Shown one piece after another: positions 45,001 through 57,400 of a DNA stretch of 64,000 nt. Positions within the stretch are counted from its first letter, which is position 1, and the number at the start of each line of letters is the position of its first letter. The DNA is from Saccharomycodes ludwigii. Its lineage: Eukaryota; Ascomycota; Saccharomycetes; Saccharomycodales; Saccharomycodaceae. Made by a program: the position numbers and the translations under genes. The DNA is taken from positions 124,001 to 188,000 of the forward strand of contig NC_060201.1 in assembly GCF_020623625.1 (NCBI RefSeq), written 5' to 3'. Under the pieces are notes generated by a model. It was not told the origin of the DNA, did not search any database, and saw only the letters and a list, made by a program, of their open reading frames with translations.

Positions 45001-47685
45001 GTCTGTTTGTTTAGAAGCCTGTGCAGTTGGTAAATATATTTCGAGGAAATAATATTCAACTCGATCTTCAAAGCAACTAGAAGTCAAAAGGAATGTGAGA
45101 GCAACCAATGCGTCATCATCACCTATTATCTTTGTTTTCAAAATTTCCACCATCGAATGGAGCAAAGCAGAATCAATAAGCTGAGTACAGCCATATTTAG
45201 CCAGAACCGATATGGAGCGTAGAACATCTGGCATATTAGAAGCTTTAGACTGTCCAATAGACTTGTTTAAGATTTGAAATAAACTTGCTGTGTAAGAATC
45301 AAACTCATTATTAGACCTAAGTTTAAATCTTGCTAATATACTTGATGAAGCCCTTATAATAGGAATAAAATCATCTTCCGTATTTGGCGTCGTGTCCAAT
45401 TTTGAAAATATGTTGTGTAAAATTTGACAATAAGTCTCTGGAGATGAAGATACAATAATACCAAGTATAGAACAGGCATTCTCGAAATCCTGATTGCCAA
45501 TGGTCTTGTAAGTTTGCACATATTCCCACAAATGCCCAGGAAAATCAATTAGTTTTCCTAAAACTAAATCAGAAGAATTACGAATGAAGATCAATAATGA
45601 GGCACCAAAAATAGGGTCTGCATTGGAAAACAACTGCTTACCGTTACATGAAGTAAGTTCATTCATTAACAAAGTTAAGAGTTTCAAATACCACTCTCCA
45701 TTAACTTTACACAAATATTTTTTCAACAGGTTTTTAACCTGCAAATTTAAATTCAATGCTTTTTCAACTCTAAATGACCAGTCCTGATCCTGGACAATAA
45801 CACTTTTCTCCCCATAAGTGACGTTTGACACCAAAAGTTGTAAACAAAATCTAATAGCCGTATTCAAGGAAGTTTTTAGAAGATGCGACTCATTATTTTC
45901 AGCATTTACCGTTTCTTGCAATAGAAGTTTTACAAAATCTTCAAAGTTGGGAAATTTAACTTCTTTATCATTAACACCAAACAATTTTTTGGAAGATTTA
46001 AACTTTGGTGCTGAACTGGTAGTATACAATAACTTAAACCAATAGGGGTTTAATCCCTTAGTAGATTCTTCAATAATATCAAATCTATTATTACGCGAAG
46101 AGCCTAGAACATTAAAGAACCTTGCCTCAGCATCATCAAAAGGAAATATTGAATTGACAAAAGTTAAAATAACAAATCTTATCGACATTAAAGAATCCCT
46201 CTGTTTAATAGAATAGTCCGAGAGCATAGAATCATCTATAAGATACTTTTTGATTAATATTTTTAAAGTTTCTTTATGTGTGGCATCCAATGACTTCAAG
46301 CTAGTAGAAAGACCTGTTAATGAATTTTGAAGCGCTGATGTGAAATCTGGAAGATCACCTTCAAGAGATTTTATTAAAAATTCAACATATGATAAATCTT
46401 TTAGTTCTCTTTTTTTCAAAATCTCTCCCAATGTTTCATATTGAGCTCTTCTTTGTGCTATAGCAACATTAAAGTTAGGCGTTGATTCTCCCAATTGCAA
46501 CGTTGGCCAACCATCCGTATGCAAATTGTTTCTGATCAAAGATGCAATGTCCATGGAGAAGTCAGAGCTAGAAGGGTTTGCCTCTAAAGCAATAAAGTTG
46601 TGTTTACCTACATGCTGAATGAATTTTAACCCTTGTGATCTCAATTTATAGTCTTGGGAATTTAAGGCAATAGAAATAATTAATTGAACCTTGGTGTTTT
46701 TTGTGGCAAATACGCTTTTGTTCAATACGTTGATTATCATAACTTGTAAACTGGTTTGCACAGGTGGAATCCCATCTATATTATTTCCTGTATACAAATT
46801 TATTAAAAAATTAATAAAAGCTGGATCCTCATTTGGGGGACTTAACCTTCTGAGCAACAAAGTAGCTTTATCAGAAATGTCTGTAATGTCGACTGAGACA
46901 ACAGATAAAAATTCAATTAGCTGTGTTTCATTAATTGGGAAAACCCTTGTTACAAAATCAAAAATTGCCTGTTTGTACGTACGGAGCTGTTCTCTAGTAA
47001 ATGTTAGTCCAGAATCATAAGTGAAAAAAGAAACGTCATTTGCAGATAGACCTGGACATGTATAACCCCTTGGCACTACTCCTGTTGTAGTTGGTTTAGC
47101 TGGGATTAGAAGAAAAAACTTGACAAATTTAATAAAAACGAAATCCAAATCTTTTTCATTTTGTGGGCGGAAAAAGGTTTTGTACTTTTCTTCTTCCAAT
47201 GAATCTTGGGCAGGTGACTTCCAACTTAATAACAATTTGCATAAAATGGAAAATAAACGAGCACCAGATTTCGCAGACAAATCGGAAATTCCATTTAAAC
47301 ATTCTAAAATTAAAACAGAACATGCTTCAACACTATCAATTCTGTCTATGCCTTTTGCTGCTAATAACAAACTATAAAAGGTAGCCAACTCTGGATCTTG
47401 ATCTTCATTTATTTTGGGAGATTTGGCCTGCTGAATCAATTTTAAGCATGGAACTTTAATAGTTGGATACGTTTTAATTCTCGAAACTATATCGTTCAAA
47501 CCATTTAATACAGCATTTCTCACATTTGGATAAGGCGAAGCCAACTTTAGTAGATAAGGAGGTAACAAAAGATTTAAAAGATCAGAATATTTAGCGGGGC
47601 TATTTATTAAAGCTAATTTCAATTCGACCTTTTCAATTAAAGCCAATTCAGTTGGCTCATCTAGTTGTTTTATTTTAGTCGACAT
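42079..47685 (-). CDS. ECM29: Ecm29, proteasome-associated HEAT-repeat adaptor
   Basis: This 1868-aa protein has exactly the length of S. cerevisiae Ecm29. It is an alpha-helical HEAT-repeat protein that joins and checks the 19S and 20S parts of the 26S proteasome. The N-terminus (VELKLALINSPAKYSDLLNL and LLPPYLLKLASPYPNVRNAV) is the conserved family start. The C-terminal third keeps family blocks such as GVAFGLGAIM, MGNKEWRVREASTVGLREL and EVREFSLKTLMNLI. A charged, low-complexity insert lies near residues 1670-1720, with a possible nuclear signal (KKQKT). Two near-PACE sites upstream suggest control by Rpn4 with the other proteasome genes. Its place next to UBI4 follows from the merged ancestral order. 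Confidence 0.96.
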   Translation of the reverse strand: MSTKIKQLDEPTELALIEKVELKLALINSPAKYSDLLNLLLPPYLLKLASPYPNVRNAVLNGLNDIVSRIKTYPTIKVPCLKLIQQAKSPKINEDQDPELATFYSLLLAAKGIDRIDSVEACSVLILECLNGISDLSAKSGARLFSILCKLLLSWKSPAQDSLEEEKYKTFFRPQNEKDLDFVFIKFVKFFLLIPAKPTTTGVVPRGYTCPGLSANDVSFFTYDSGLTFTREQLRTYKQAIFDFVTRVFPINETQLIEFLSVVSVDITDISDKATLLLRRLSPPNEDPAFINFLINLYTGNNIDGIPPVQTSLQVMIINVLNKSVFATKNTKVQLIISIALNSQDYKLRSQGLKFIQHVGKHNFIALEANPSSSDFSMDIASLIRNNLHTDGWPTLQLGESTPNFNVAIAQRRAQYETLGEILKKRELKDLSYVEFLIKSLEGDLPDFTSALQNSLTGLSTSLKSLDATHKETLKILIKKYLIDDSMLSDYSIKQRDSLMSIRFVILTFVNSIFPFDDAEARFFNVLGSSRNNRFDIIEESTKGLNPYWFKLLYTTSSAPKFKSSKKLFGVNDKEVKFPNFEDFVKLLLQETVNAENNESHLLKTSLNTAIRFCLQLLVSNVTYGEKSVIVQDQDWSFRVEKALNLNLQVKNLLKKYLCKVNGEWYLKLLTLLMNELTSCNGKQLFSNADPIFGASLLIFIRNSSDLVLGKLIDFPGHLWEYVQTYKTIGNQDFENACSILGIIVSSSPETYCQILHNIFSKLDTTPNTEDDFIPIIRASSSILARFKLRSNNEFDSYTASLFQILNKSIGQSKASNMPDVLRSISVLAKYGCTQLIDSALLHSMVEILKTKIIGDDDALVALTFLLTSSCFEDRVEYYFLEIYLPTAQASKQTDYTFAVGEALTVLLGRWESYVLASQLDVASVDLLSLKTKYPPVGCFATILDDIIEKSRVITSPAMIKSFCIWLLSIVQYLGHLPIVQERSKDIHECFMVFLSQRDEIVQESASRGLSTVYELADVSFKEEMVKSLLKMFTSTTTQPNGKIDKDTQLFNEGVLKTGSGSVSTYKDIMSLANEVGDPSLVYKFMSLARSGSLWASRKGVAFGLGAIMSKTSLEDLLLKNSNMAKRLLPKLYRYRFDPNESVSRSMNDIWKALISNSTETIDIYFEYILSELLKGMGNKEWRVREASTVGLRELIQTFPKEKYSDNLEKIWTMAFRTMDDIKESVRNEGNKLTRVVSNIFIHSLETSSPEKIKHILNILLPFLLSDKGLNNAAEEVREFSLKTLMNLIKTAKGEIKSYTPMLVQELCLLLSSLEPQIVNYMALNADKYNINNTLLDARRAHSASQSPIVDTIEKMIDSSDVSVLSDLVDASIKTIKSAVGLPSKVGSSKVINLLVEKYTFDMEPYCGKLLKACLSSLQSNNEMIGSTFAVTIGYLFKFAPLEKIIKYSKKAVELYFESSQENGKLTVGILIQAILNKAPSQYEKVSSLFIPLVFLAKNDSTSKRIRGIFENIWTESSGSESGTIKLYLPEITELISVHIKSAAFSVRQTCLKSVIEACLYLDKHSDLESVNKLFNILFASSEGRIWDGKEKVFEALVKLSITFEDYYIHAADPLKTQLETKLNAEILQKKNKSYSIKIISSYCKYLEQYPNEQMQNLLLERAALFFEDYDGNIDDENDTTSSLSNDNGVSVSKKQKTNSIISKKSTQKNIDNEVQRNNTLKEIALATKRLPNGEINLQMVNFVICSIISFFESEKIEYSWRSEKSYCEITSILVDNLYKKDIDKDLFIQKSLKFQELWNVLYAKISRTAVIESVKLQLVKCGLKLYSLCVPSLCKQIKKDLNKLYQLEQSSIVRAELDKNGFMGFSR

Positions 47686-48497
47686 ATAAAATTTATCTTT
47701 ATTTTATTTTATTTATTTTTTTTTTCCAATTACTTTTCTTATTTGGTTAAGATCTATTTTTTTCAAAATGTTTTGTAATTCAGTATTGTTGTGGTTTTAA
47801 TGCTGCTTAGTGGCAAAAATAAGAGCGGTTATCTATTTTGGGCGGCAAAGAATAAGAGAAAAAAAAAAAAAAAAAAAAAAAAATCATATAATTTATATAA
47901 ATAGATCATAAAAAGGTAATAATCCAATCACGTGATACAAACATCTCTTTTAAAATAATGCAAAAATAACAAAAAGCGAAGTTCAATAATAGAAACGAGA
48001 ACTGAAAAACGCATTTCGTATAGCAACCCAGTAATAAAATACATTCAGAATGTCTTGTAGTCCGAAAAGCCTTTTATAAACAATTTTTGCACATAAGAAA
48101 AGCAATAAAACTAAAAAATTAGCCAAGTAACACAACTTTTTTTTTTAAGGGTGATAAAATTTTGAGACCGGAAAACTTTTCTCAGTCAACTTTGAAAAAA
48201 AAAAAAAAAAAAAAAAACAAACCGACTTTTCGTTGTTTTTCCCCTCATTAATTTGTGACTTGATAAAAGTAGCAGCAATAATGTTCAATTTTTTTGTTTG
48301 ATCTTAATTCTTTTATTTATGTGTAATTTTTAATTGAAACATTAACTACAGAAGGGAAAAAAAAAAATTATCTTAAACAGATTAAGAAAAAAAAAAAACA
48401 AAAACAAAACAAGCAAATAAAAACAATCCAAAAAAAAAAAAAAAAAAAAAAAAAAGAAGAATTAACAATTGAAATAAAATCAACTGACTAGTGTATT
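47686..48497. promoter_or_regulatory. Divergent ECM29/VPS13 promoter region
   Basis: An 812-bp gap with A tracts at 47860-47883, 48198-48217 and 48431-48455. On the ECM29 side lie two PACE-like sites (47809-47817 and 47841-47849). An ATCACGTGAT palindrome lies at 47928-47937, a match to the Cbf1 site. Confidence 0.55.
47809..47849. promoter_or_regulatory. Two PACE-like (Rpn4) sites upstream of ECM29
   Basis: AGTGGCAAA (47809-47817) and GGCGGCAAA (47841-47849) each match the proteasome-associated control element GGTGGCAAA at eight of nine positions. They share orientation, lie 32 bp apart and sit about 125-165 bp before the ECM29 start. Rpn4 uses this element to co-regulate proteasome genes. 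Confidence 0.6.
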
Positions 48498-51400
48498 ATG
48501 TTAGAATCCTTTGCTGCTACATTTTTAAATAGAATTCTAGGATCTTATGTTGAGAACTTTGATGAAAACCAATTGGAAGTAGGTATTTGGAATGGGGATG
48601 CCAAACTAAAAAATTTAAAGTTACGTAAAGATGCCTTAGATGCTTTACAACTCCCTCTTGATGTTAAGTCTGGTATTTTAGGTGATTTAACCTTGATTGT
48701 CCCGTGGTCCAGTTTAAAAAACAAACCAGTCAAGATTGTAATAAATGATGTCTTTTTATTGGCTGTTCCTAGAACTTTGGATTCATATGATTCGGAGGAA
48801 GACGCTAAAAGGGAATTCAAAAGGAAAATGGCTACATTAAATGAATTGGAAATGGCCAATGATGCTAAGCCAGCTGATGATGCAAATTCCAAAAAAAATC
48901 AATCTTTCACTCAAAATTTAATCACGAAAATTATAGATAATGTTCAGATTACTTTTAAAAACATTCACATTAGATATGAAGATTTAGATTGCATATTTTC
49001 AGAAGATCCATACTGTGTTGGTGTGACTTTAAACGAACTATCAGCAGTTTCCACAAATGAAAATTGGATGCCTAGTTTCATCTCTATCACTCAAGAAATT
49101 ACACATAAGCTATTGAGCTTAAATTCGTTGTCTTTATATTGGAACACCAATTGTAAGGACACCATATTTGATATGGACACTTCGAAAATGATTGACAGTT
49201 TTAAGTCTTCTATTGTCACTGAAGATAATACTGATATGGAATATCAATATTTATTAGCCCCTGTTACGGGTACTTGTAGACTGAGTTTGAATAAATTGGG
49301 ATCTACAGAGACCAATCCACATATAGAGGCGTTGCTAGATTTTTCCAAATTAGGGCTTACATTAGACGACAATCAATACAAGGAGCTATTAGGTTCCATG
49401 TCTAAATACCAGTGGTTTAAGAAATCCTGGAAATACAGGAAACTGAGGCCAAAGTATACTGTCTCCGAAAACCCCAAGGGATGGTTCAAGTATGTTGCCA
49501 ATTGTGTTTTGAATGAAGTTCACGACAAGAATTATAAAAAAACCTGGGATTATATTAAGGAAAGAAAGGTAAAAGAGGGCAAATATATTGCCTTGTGGAA
49601 AAAAAAATTAGCAATGCCAGATCTTTTAACCCCATTGCCAAATGTTGAGGATGAAAATGAATTGGACAAATTGAATGCTGATCTACCCATTGATGATATC
49701 AGGTTTTTCAGAACTTTAGCTAAGAAAGAATATTTAAAAGAAAAAATAAACGCTCCACCGGGCTCATCTGATTCTAATGGCACCAATAAGTCCCAAAACA
49801 ACTGGATTTCAAACTGGTGGTATGGGAATAATTCTTCTCAAACCGAAAACTTGGAAATGACAGAAGAACAAAAACAGGAATTATACGATGCGATCGACTT
49901 TGACGAAAATAATGAAATCGCTGAATATTCTACGCCAGACGATCGGATTACTTTAAGAATAACAAGCAAATTAGACAGGGGTTCCTTAACTTTGAAGGAT
50001 AAAGCAAATAATTTAACGCTAGGTGAAATGATTTTTGAAAATTGTCAAACTGAGTTATTTCAAAGACCAAATTCGTATGGTCTGAATTTTAAACTTTTCC
50101 AATTTACAGTCGTTGATGGATCTCCAAATACTTTGAATAAACACATTGTCAAGGTTAATACCGACAGTGTCGATAATTCCAAATTAGTCACAGAAGGTGA
50201 CCCCTTTTTTCTGATCAACTTTGAGCATAACCCATTGGATATCGACGCTGATAGTTCTTTAGGAGTCAAATTGCAAAGTATGTCTATTTATTACCACGTT
50301 CATTTTATTAACAGAGTTATGCAATTTTTCAAACCACCAAGACAACACTACGATACGATTGCAGCCATTATGTCGGCTGCTGAAAGTACTGTTGAAACTT
50401 GGACCACCCAAACTAGAATGGGTATTGAAGCACTTTTAGAAGAGCATCAGACTTTTGATGTGAATTTGGATCTACAAACACCGTTAATTATTATCCCGCT
50501 AGATCCACACGTTTGGGACACTCCATGTGCCATTATAGATGCTGGTCATATTTCGATGGTATCTGATTTGGTATCAAGAGAGAAAATTAAAGAGCTAAAA
50601 AAATTAAGTGTTGAAGATTATAACAAAATCGATCCCAAAGATGTCAATAGATTAATGTTTGATCGTTTTAAATTATGTTTAGACAATGCACAATTTTTGG
50701 TTGGTCCTGACATTCGTTCCACTATTTCTAGTTCTGGCTATTCTGAAAATGACAATCAATATGCCGTTTTGGAGAAGATGCATTTTGAATTCGTTATTGA
50801 CATTTGTATCTTACCAAAAGCTTTGAATTTGCCTAAAATTAGAACAACTGGTGTGTTACCAACATTGAAAGTGTGTTTAAACGATTATCAGTACAAAATC
50901 ATTATGAATTTAATTGCAACTTGCCTGCCCAACACAAATAATGAAACTGAAGATGATGCCCATCACATAGGAGAGGCAGCTAGCGAAAAAATATCAGAGA
51001 GGGAAAGGAGTAATATTTTGGTTCAAAGACAGTTAAGACAAACCAAAAAGTACATAGACAGTTTGAGCAAAGATGAACTGGTACAGAGGTCGTTTCAAAT
51101 GAAATTGGATGTTGATTCCACAGAAATTGTATTAAAAAAATGCGTTGATAGGGAGTCTATGAAAGCGGAAACATTAGTTTCTATTGGCGGTGATAAATTG
51201 AACTTCACTTTTGGAAAGACACCCAAGGATATGTACGTCACTGTTGGTTTGGCCAATTTTTATATTGAAGATTTTATGTATCCTGATTCGAGTAAAGAGT
51301 TGAAATATATAGTTACTTCAAGCAAAGTTTCCGATGATTTTACTTTGTTTGACATGAATTACAAAAGAAGCCAAAGACTTGTTGAATATGAAACTTCACT

Positions 51401-54400
51401 AATTGAGGTGTACGATCAAGATATCGATTTGCAATTATCGGCTTTGAAGGTAGTTTTAAATAGTAAATCTATTTTGACGTTGTTAAATTATATTATGACC
51501 ACGTTTACTGATCCAACTGCAGAGAATATTCCTGCCGATGTCCTAAGACATAATGCTGAAAATTTGGAGACATCTCCACAAAAAATCAATTTGTGTTTGA
51601 AGATGGACCAAACAACATTATTAATCGTAGATGAGTTTGAGAAGATAGCCACTATGGAATTATCCAAGGGCATGATTGATTTGATTTATTTGCCTGAAAA
51701 AATGAAGGTGGTCGGAAGGTTAGGAAGCATCTTGTTGCGCGATGAACTTCATCACAATTTAAATGTGGACTCAGATATCAGACAGATTATTAGTATGGTT
51801 GAGGATGAAGTTGCAGAGTTCACTTATGAAACTTTTGACACTGTTAACAACACAAATGATTACACATCCAGTTTTGATTTTAAATCCAGCTCTATTAAAA
51901 TTAATTTCATTGAACAAACTATCAATAGAATTTTTGAGTATTTCAGCACTTTTCAAAAAACGAAAACAATTTTTGACAAGGCAAGAGAAGCTGCGTACAA
52001 CCAGGCACCCAGCATTGATACAATTAATAAACTAAAATTGAATGTTTTGGTTAAAACGCCCATTATCAAGTTACCAAAAGTGATTGATCCGAAAAAGGGC
52101 CTATGTGATGATGTAACATTCTATTTGGGGGAGTTTTACTTAAGTAACAGTTTTACAAACACAAATTCAAAAGCCATGATTAACCGCATTCAAACAGGAT
52201 TAAGGTCCACCAAAGTTACCTCCTTTTTCAACTTTTCGAATTGTACTCAAAAGTCAAATATGGTTGATAATTTGGACTTAATATTTAATATTGATTTCAA
52301 TTCTAATCCTTCCAATCTTGTGCCTGCATTAAAAATCAAGGGTAATCTATCACCTTTGTTTATGAAACTAACGGAAACACAAGTGAATTATTTGTTAGAT
52401 TTATTTCCCAGGATAGCGGCAACATTTTCATACGATGCGAATTCAACCACAGAGGATATCGAAAATGAAGCAATAAAGGCGAATGATATTATAGCACCAC
52501 ATAATAACTATAGTGTCAATACAAATATTTTTAATGACTTAGAAACTAAGGAAACCAAGCAGAAGGATCCAGATGCGTTATCTTTGGATTTGTCATTTTC
52601 GCTTCCTGATATATCTTTGTCTTTGTATGATAACACCAGCAACGTTGAGGACATTGAGCAGTGTGGTTTAACAACTATTTCTTTACATGATTCCGGATTT
52701 GCTATCACGATGAAAAATAATGGCAGCTATAAAGGGAATGGATTCTTTTCCGCGTTTTCTATTGAAGATACGAGAGAAAATAAGGAAAATAAGCATGTTA
52801 AGTTGATACCTGCAATTTCTTCTGATCGTAAACAATTTCAAATTGGCATAGAAAAAATTCTGTACCCTGAAAAAAATCTGATCAATCTCTTTTTGACCAT
52901 TGATAGCCCTAAAATAATTTTGGCGGTAGATTATTTGATATCTTTGAGATTGTTTTCTGTTCACTGTTTTGCTTCTCCTAGCGACCAGATTTCGTTGAAT
53001 GTAGCAGATAAAACTGCTAGCATTATTTCAGGGTCTGAGACCCTTGTTAAATCTGATGCCAGCAAAACCGATGAAATGAAAACTAAATTTAATTATGTGT
53101 TTGATATGATTGATTCCTCCGTGATTTTATTAGCGGATCCATCGGATTTGGACTCAGAAGCTGTTGTGTTTAGGGTAGGCAGGACTTTGATTACTCATCA
53201 AGATGTGTTCAACATAAGAGCTGATAAGATTGGTATGTTTTTATGTAATATGGAGAGCTTCGATAAAGAACACATCAGATTGATTGATGATTTTTGTGTG
53301 AGTGGGCTATGTGATTCTAGATCCACAGAAAACAAGATTAAAACAGATGTTACTTTATTAGTTGATCCGTTGGTTATGAGATTGTCCCTAAGAGATATTA
53401 GATTGGCGATGGATATTTTTAACAAAGCTGTGTCAATGGCCACTGAGAAGGGTTTGATTGGTGAAAATGGGGTTGAAAAAAAGGAAGAAGAATCTGGATT
53501 GGGACAACAAAATGCCGAGGTTAATTTTTCAAGAGAGTTCAAGTTGGCGTTGGCGAAATATGCACCCAGTGTCCTATCTGACATTAGTTGGAATACTATG
53601 TCCGATAAGAAAGATGATAAAATTCAACCCGGCAAAGTAGCATTATTGTGTAGCGAAAAATTCCAAGCAGACTTTCAAGGAATGCGTTTAGCTTTGATTG
53701 GTGATATAAATGAGTTGCCAATGTTGGATTTGGATGTGAAACCATTTTCTTTGCAAGCAAAAGATTGGTCTGGTGCTTTTGATGCTATCAGTACTTTTGA
53801 AACTTATGTTAACATATTTAATTATTCAAAATCGAGCTGGGAGCCTCTGATCGAGCAAGTCCCCTTTACCTTTCATATTTCTAAGAACGATATTGTGGGA
53901 GATGCAGATTTATCTGTGGATTTGTACTCAAAAAAGTTATCTGAGATCACTCTAACATCTCAATCAATTAGTTTGTTGTCTACGATCCCTGAGTCGATTT
54001 ATAATTATGAAAAAATTAAACCAAGGGGTGAAATAAAGCCTTATAGGATAATTAATGACATTGGTGAAGATTTGGAAGTTTGGATTGACACTATGAACGG
54101 CGGACAAACAAGTAAGATTTTGTTGCATTATGGTGATAGTATTCCTTGGGAGTTTGAGGATTGGAGAAAAGTGAGAGAGAATTTAGATACTGATAACACC
54201 AAACTTTTTTTAGGGTTTAGAGTGAAAAGTGATGATTTTCAAAATAGCTTTCGTCTGGATGTTAGTTTTGAATCAGAAGATATCTATACTTTACTGCCAC
54301 CTACACCTTCGTATCATCATAGGATTTGTTGTAAAACAGAGCTAGGGTCTGATAATGTGAAAACGATAACTTTTAGCTCTTCGTTAACTATGTATAATCA

Positions 54401-57400
54401 GACAGCAAACACAATTGAAGTTAGAATCAATGGAGAAAAATCTGTTTTTGTTGAGCCTGATGCCAGGAAATCTGTGCCCTTTAGAGATGTATTTACGGCA
54501 GATTTGTTGATTAGGCCCGTATCTGACAATTTACAATACACCTGGTCTGAAACTCCATTCACTTGGAAAACGTTATTAATGGATTCAATGTTTGAAAGAT
54601 GTGAGGAAATCGAAAGCAGCACCGGATTTTATTTTAAGATGGAGGCTAAGTATAATAAAATGGAAAAATTAGCCAGAGTCTATCCGCACATGGAAATTGA
54701 GATATCACCACCTATTGAGGTTGAGAATCTATTACCTTATGATATGAAATTTGAGCTAGTGGCTAAAAATAAGGGCGAGAGTTTTGTAGCAGATTTACCA
54801 AGGGGAGAAAGTATTCCTGTTCATAACATTAATTTTGATGATTTTATCTTTTTCAGATTATCTCCAAAGGGATCAGGGTATTATTCGGCAGATTATTCTT
54901 TAATTTCTGTTCCCAAGGATAGTTCTGTTGGTACTGAGAATAAAATCGAAATGGTTAAAAGATCCACTGGAGAAACGTTATTTTTGAACATTCATTACCA
55001 TAAGAAACACGATTCTAACAATGAGGTTTTGAAGATATATGCACCATATATTATTTTGAATGGTACCGAACGTGATATCTATGTCAGAGCAAATCAGTCT
55101 TCTAATATTTTTTCAAGTAAAGTTAGAGCTATAGCTAATAATGAGTATGTGTCTGCTCCAGAAATGTTTTCCTTTAATGAAGACCAAAATAAACAATTGG
55201 CGCAATTTAAGATGAGGGAAACCGAGTGGTCTAAGGCGACAACAATTGAAGTTGTTGGACAGAGTATTGATCTAAAACTATCTATTCCAAACAAGACTAT
55301 GGAGTCTGAGTTGGGTATTCATATTTCTGAGGGCGAGGGTAAATACAAATTGACGAAATCGATTTATATAAACCCAAGGTACATTATGAAAAATAGTTAC
55401 AAGTCTGATTTGGTTTTAGCTGAGACGATGTCAAAATTGGAAACAGTGTTAAACCAAAGTGCGTCATATCCACTATACAATATGTCGTTGGCACAAAATA
55501 AATTTTGTAGATTGGCGATGCCTGGTGGGAAATACTCTGAGGCTTTTAAACTTGGAGATATTGGTACCACATATGTCAAACTATTTGATAGTTCACGTGG
55601 CAAGCATATTTTGGTTAAGATCGAAACGGTTTGCGAAAATGCCACATTATTTTTAGAAATTAAGGATTCTCAAAGTGATTGGCCATTTTCTTTAAGGAAT
55701 TTTAGCCCTTATGAGTTTATAATGTATCAACGGGATCCATCAAAACTTGATTCGGATGGGAGTTATTATGCCGACGCTAATCAGGACAGTGATGATTATA
55801 ATGAATCATTGTATTTGAAAAAACCTCAGTTTGAACCAATTGCATATCAATTATTAAGTTATACTATGATGCCCTTTTCTTGGGACTTCCCATCTGCTAA
55901 GGAGAAAAGGTTAATAATTGAGTATAAAAACAAAAGACGTTCTGTTGATCTAAGGGAGATTGGAAATTTAAGGCCAATGCAATTGGAGGCGCCTTCCAAA
56001 GACTATCCAGAGGGGCTATACGCCGAGTTGAATATTATGACTGATGGTCCTATACAGGCTTTAGTGATTACTAAATATAATGAAGAAACCAGTATGTACA
56101 AATTGAAATCCAAATCAAAGAAACAAAAACAACCACCAGCTTTACCACCAAGGGTCTCTACATCTTCATCAAACAATAATTTAGAACCAAGAATGAGTGT
56201 AAACAGTACCAGTTCTGTTGTTACTACTGGAAATACTGTGGGCCGCAGTAATAACAATAATGGTAGTGGTGGTAGTAGTAGTAGTAGTAGTGGTGGTGGT
56301 GGTGGTGGTAATAGTATTATTGGTACTACTAGTAATAATAGTAGTAGCGCGACATTAAACAGTAATGATAAGTTTGTTGTGAATGATGATAAAGCAGATA
56401 GACATAGTTTTTTGAAGGTCTCATTATCTTTTGAAGGGTTGGGCATTTCATTAATTAATCACCAATTGCAAGAGTTATGTTATGTTAATATTAAGGGACT
56501 TGAATTTAAGTACAACAATTCTAAGTTGTATCAAACTTTTAGTTGGAAACTAAAATGGATTCAAATTGACAACCAATTGTTTGGTGGATTATATCCGAAC
56601 GTTGTGTACCCTACAATTATACCAGACAGGTCTGAAGAATTAGATAACCATCCGGTATTTTCTGGGTCTATATCTAAAGTAAACGACGAGACCAGGGGGT
56701 TGACATATTTTAAGCATGCCACTATATTGCTACAGGAATTAACAGTTAAATTAGATGAGGATTTTGTTTTATCTTTGATTGACTTTTTGGACTTCCCGGG
56801 GGCTTCGTGGCACATGTTGGTGCAGGATAAGTTGTACGATGATACAAGCTACGATTCGAAGGATGAGTTTGTGATTACATTACCCCATTCTAGTTTGAAT
56901 GTAGAAAGCAATGATATTTATTTTGAAACGTTGCACTTGCAACCAACTGTTTTGCACTTAAGTTTTATGCGTACTGAACATATTAACAGTTTGGATGATT
57001 CCAAAGAAGTTGAAGTACCTCCAGAAAGTGCACTAATGATGTTGGTGAATGTTTTAACTATGGCGCTAGGGAATGTCAATGACGCACCAATTCAATTGAA
57101 CTCATTGCTGTTGGAGAATTTAAAAGTCAGCACTAGTACTTTGCTAAACTGTGTTAAAGAGCATTATAGGGCAACGATTTTCAGTCAATTATATAAAATA
57201 GTTGGTTATGCGGATGTTTTTGGTAATCCGATCGGGCTATTTAACAATTTAAGTAGTGGGTTTCATGACATATTTTACAGGCCATATCAAGGCTACGTGA
57301 TGAATGACAGACCTGAGGAGTTAGGGATTAGTATAGCTAAGGGAAGTATCAGTTTTTTCAAGATGTCTGTTTATGGGTTTTCGGATAGTGTTAGCAAGTT

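Noticed and set aside
47928-48075. Centromere-like pair: ATCACGTG followed about 125 bp later by a TCCGAAAA core
   Set aside because: The spacer is not extremely AT-rich, the bases before CCGAA do not match the CDEIII consensus well, and the S. cerevisiae regions equivalent to this locus are not centromeric. The CACGTG is better read as a Cbf1-type promoter site.
56003-56446. 147-codon minus-strand frame with Leu and Pro runs inside VPS13
   Set aside because: It is the complement of the Ser/Gly/Asn repeats of VPS13 and has no independent support.
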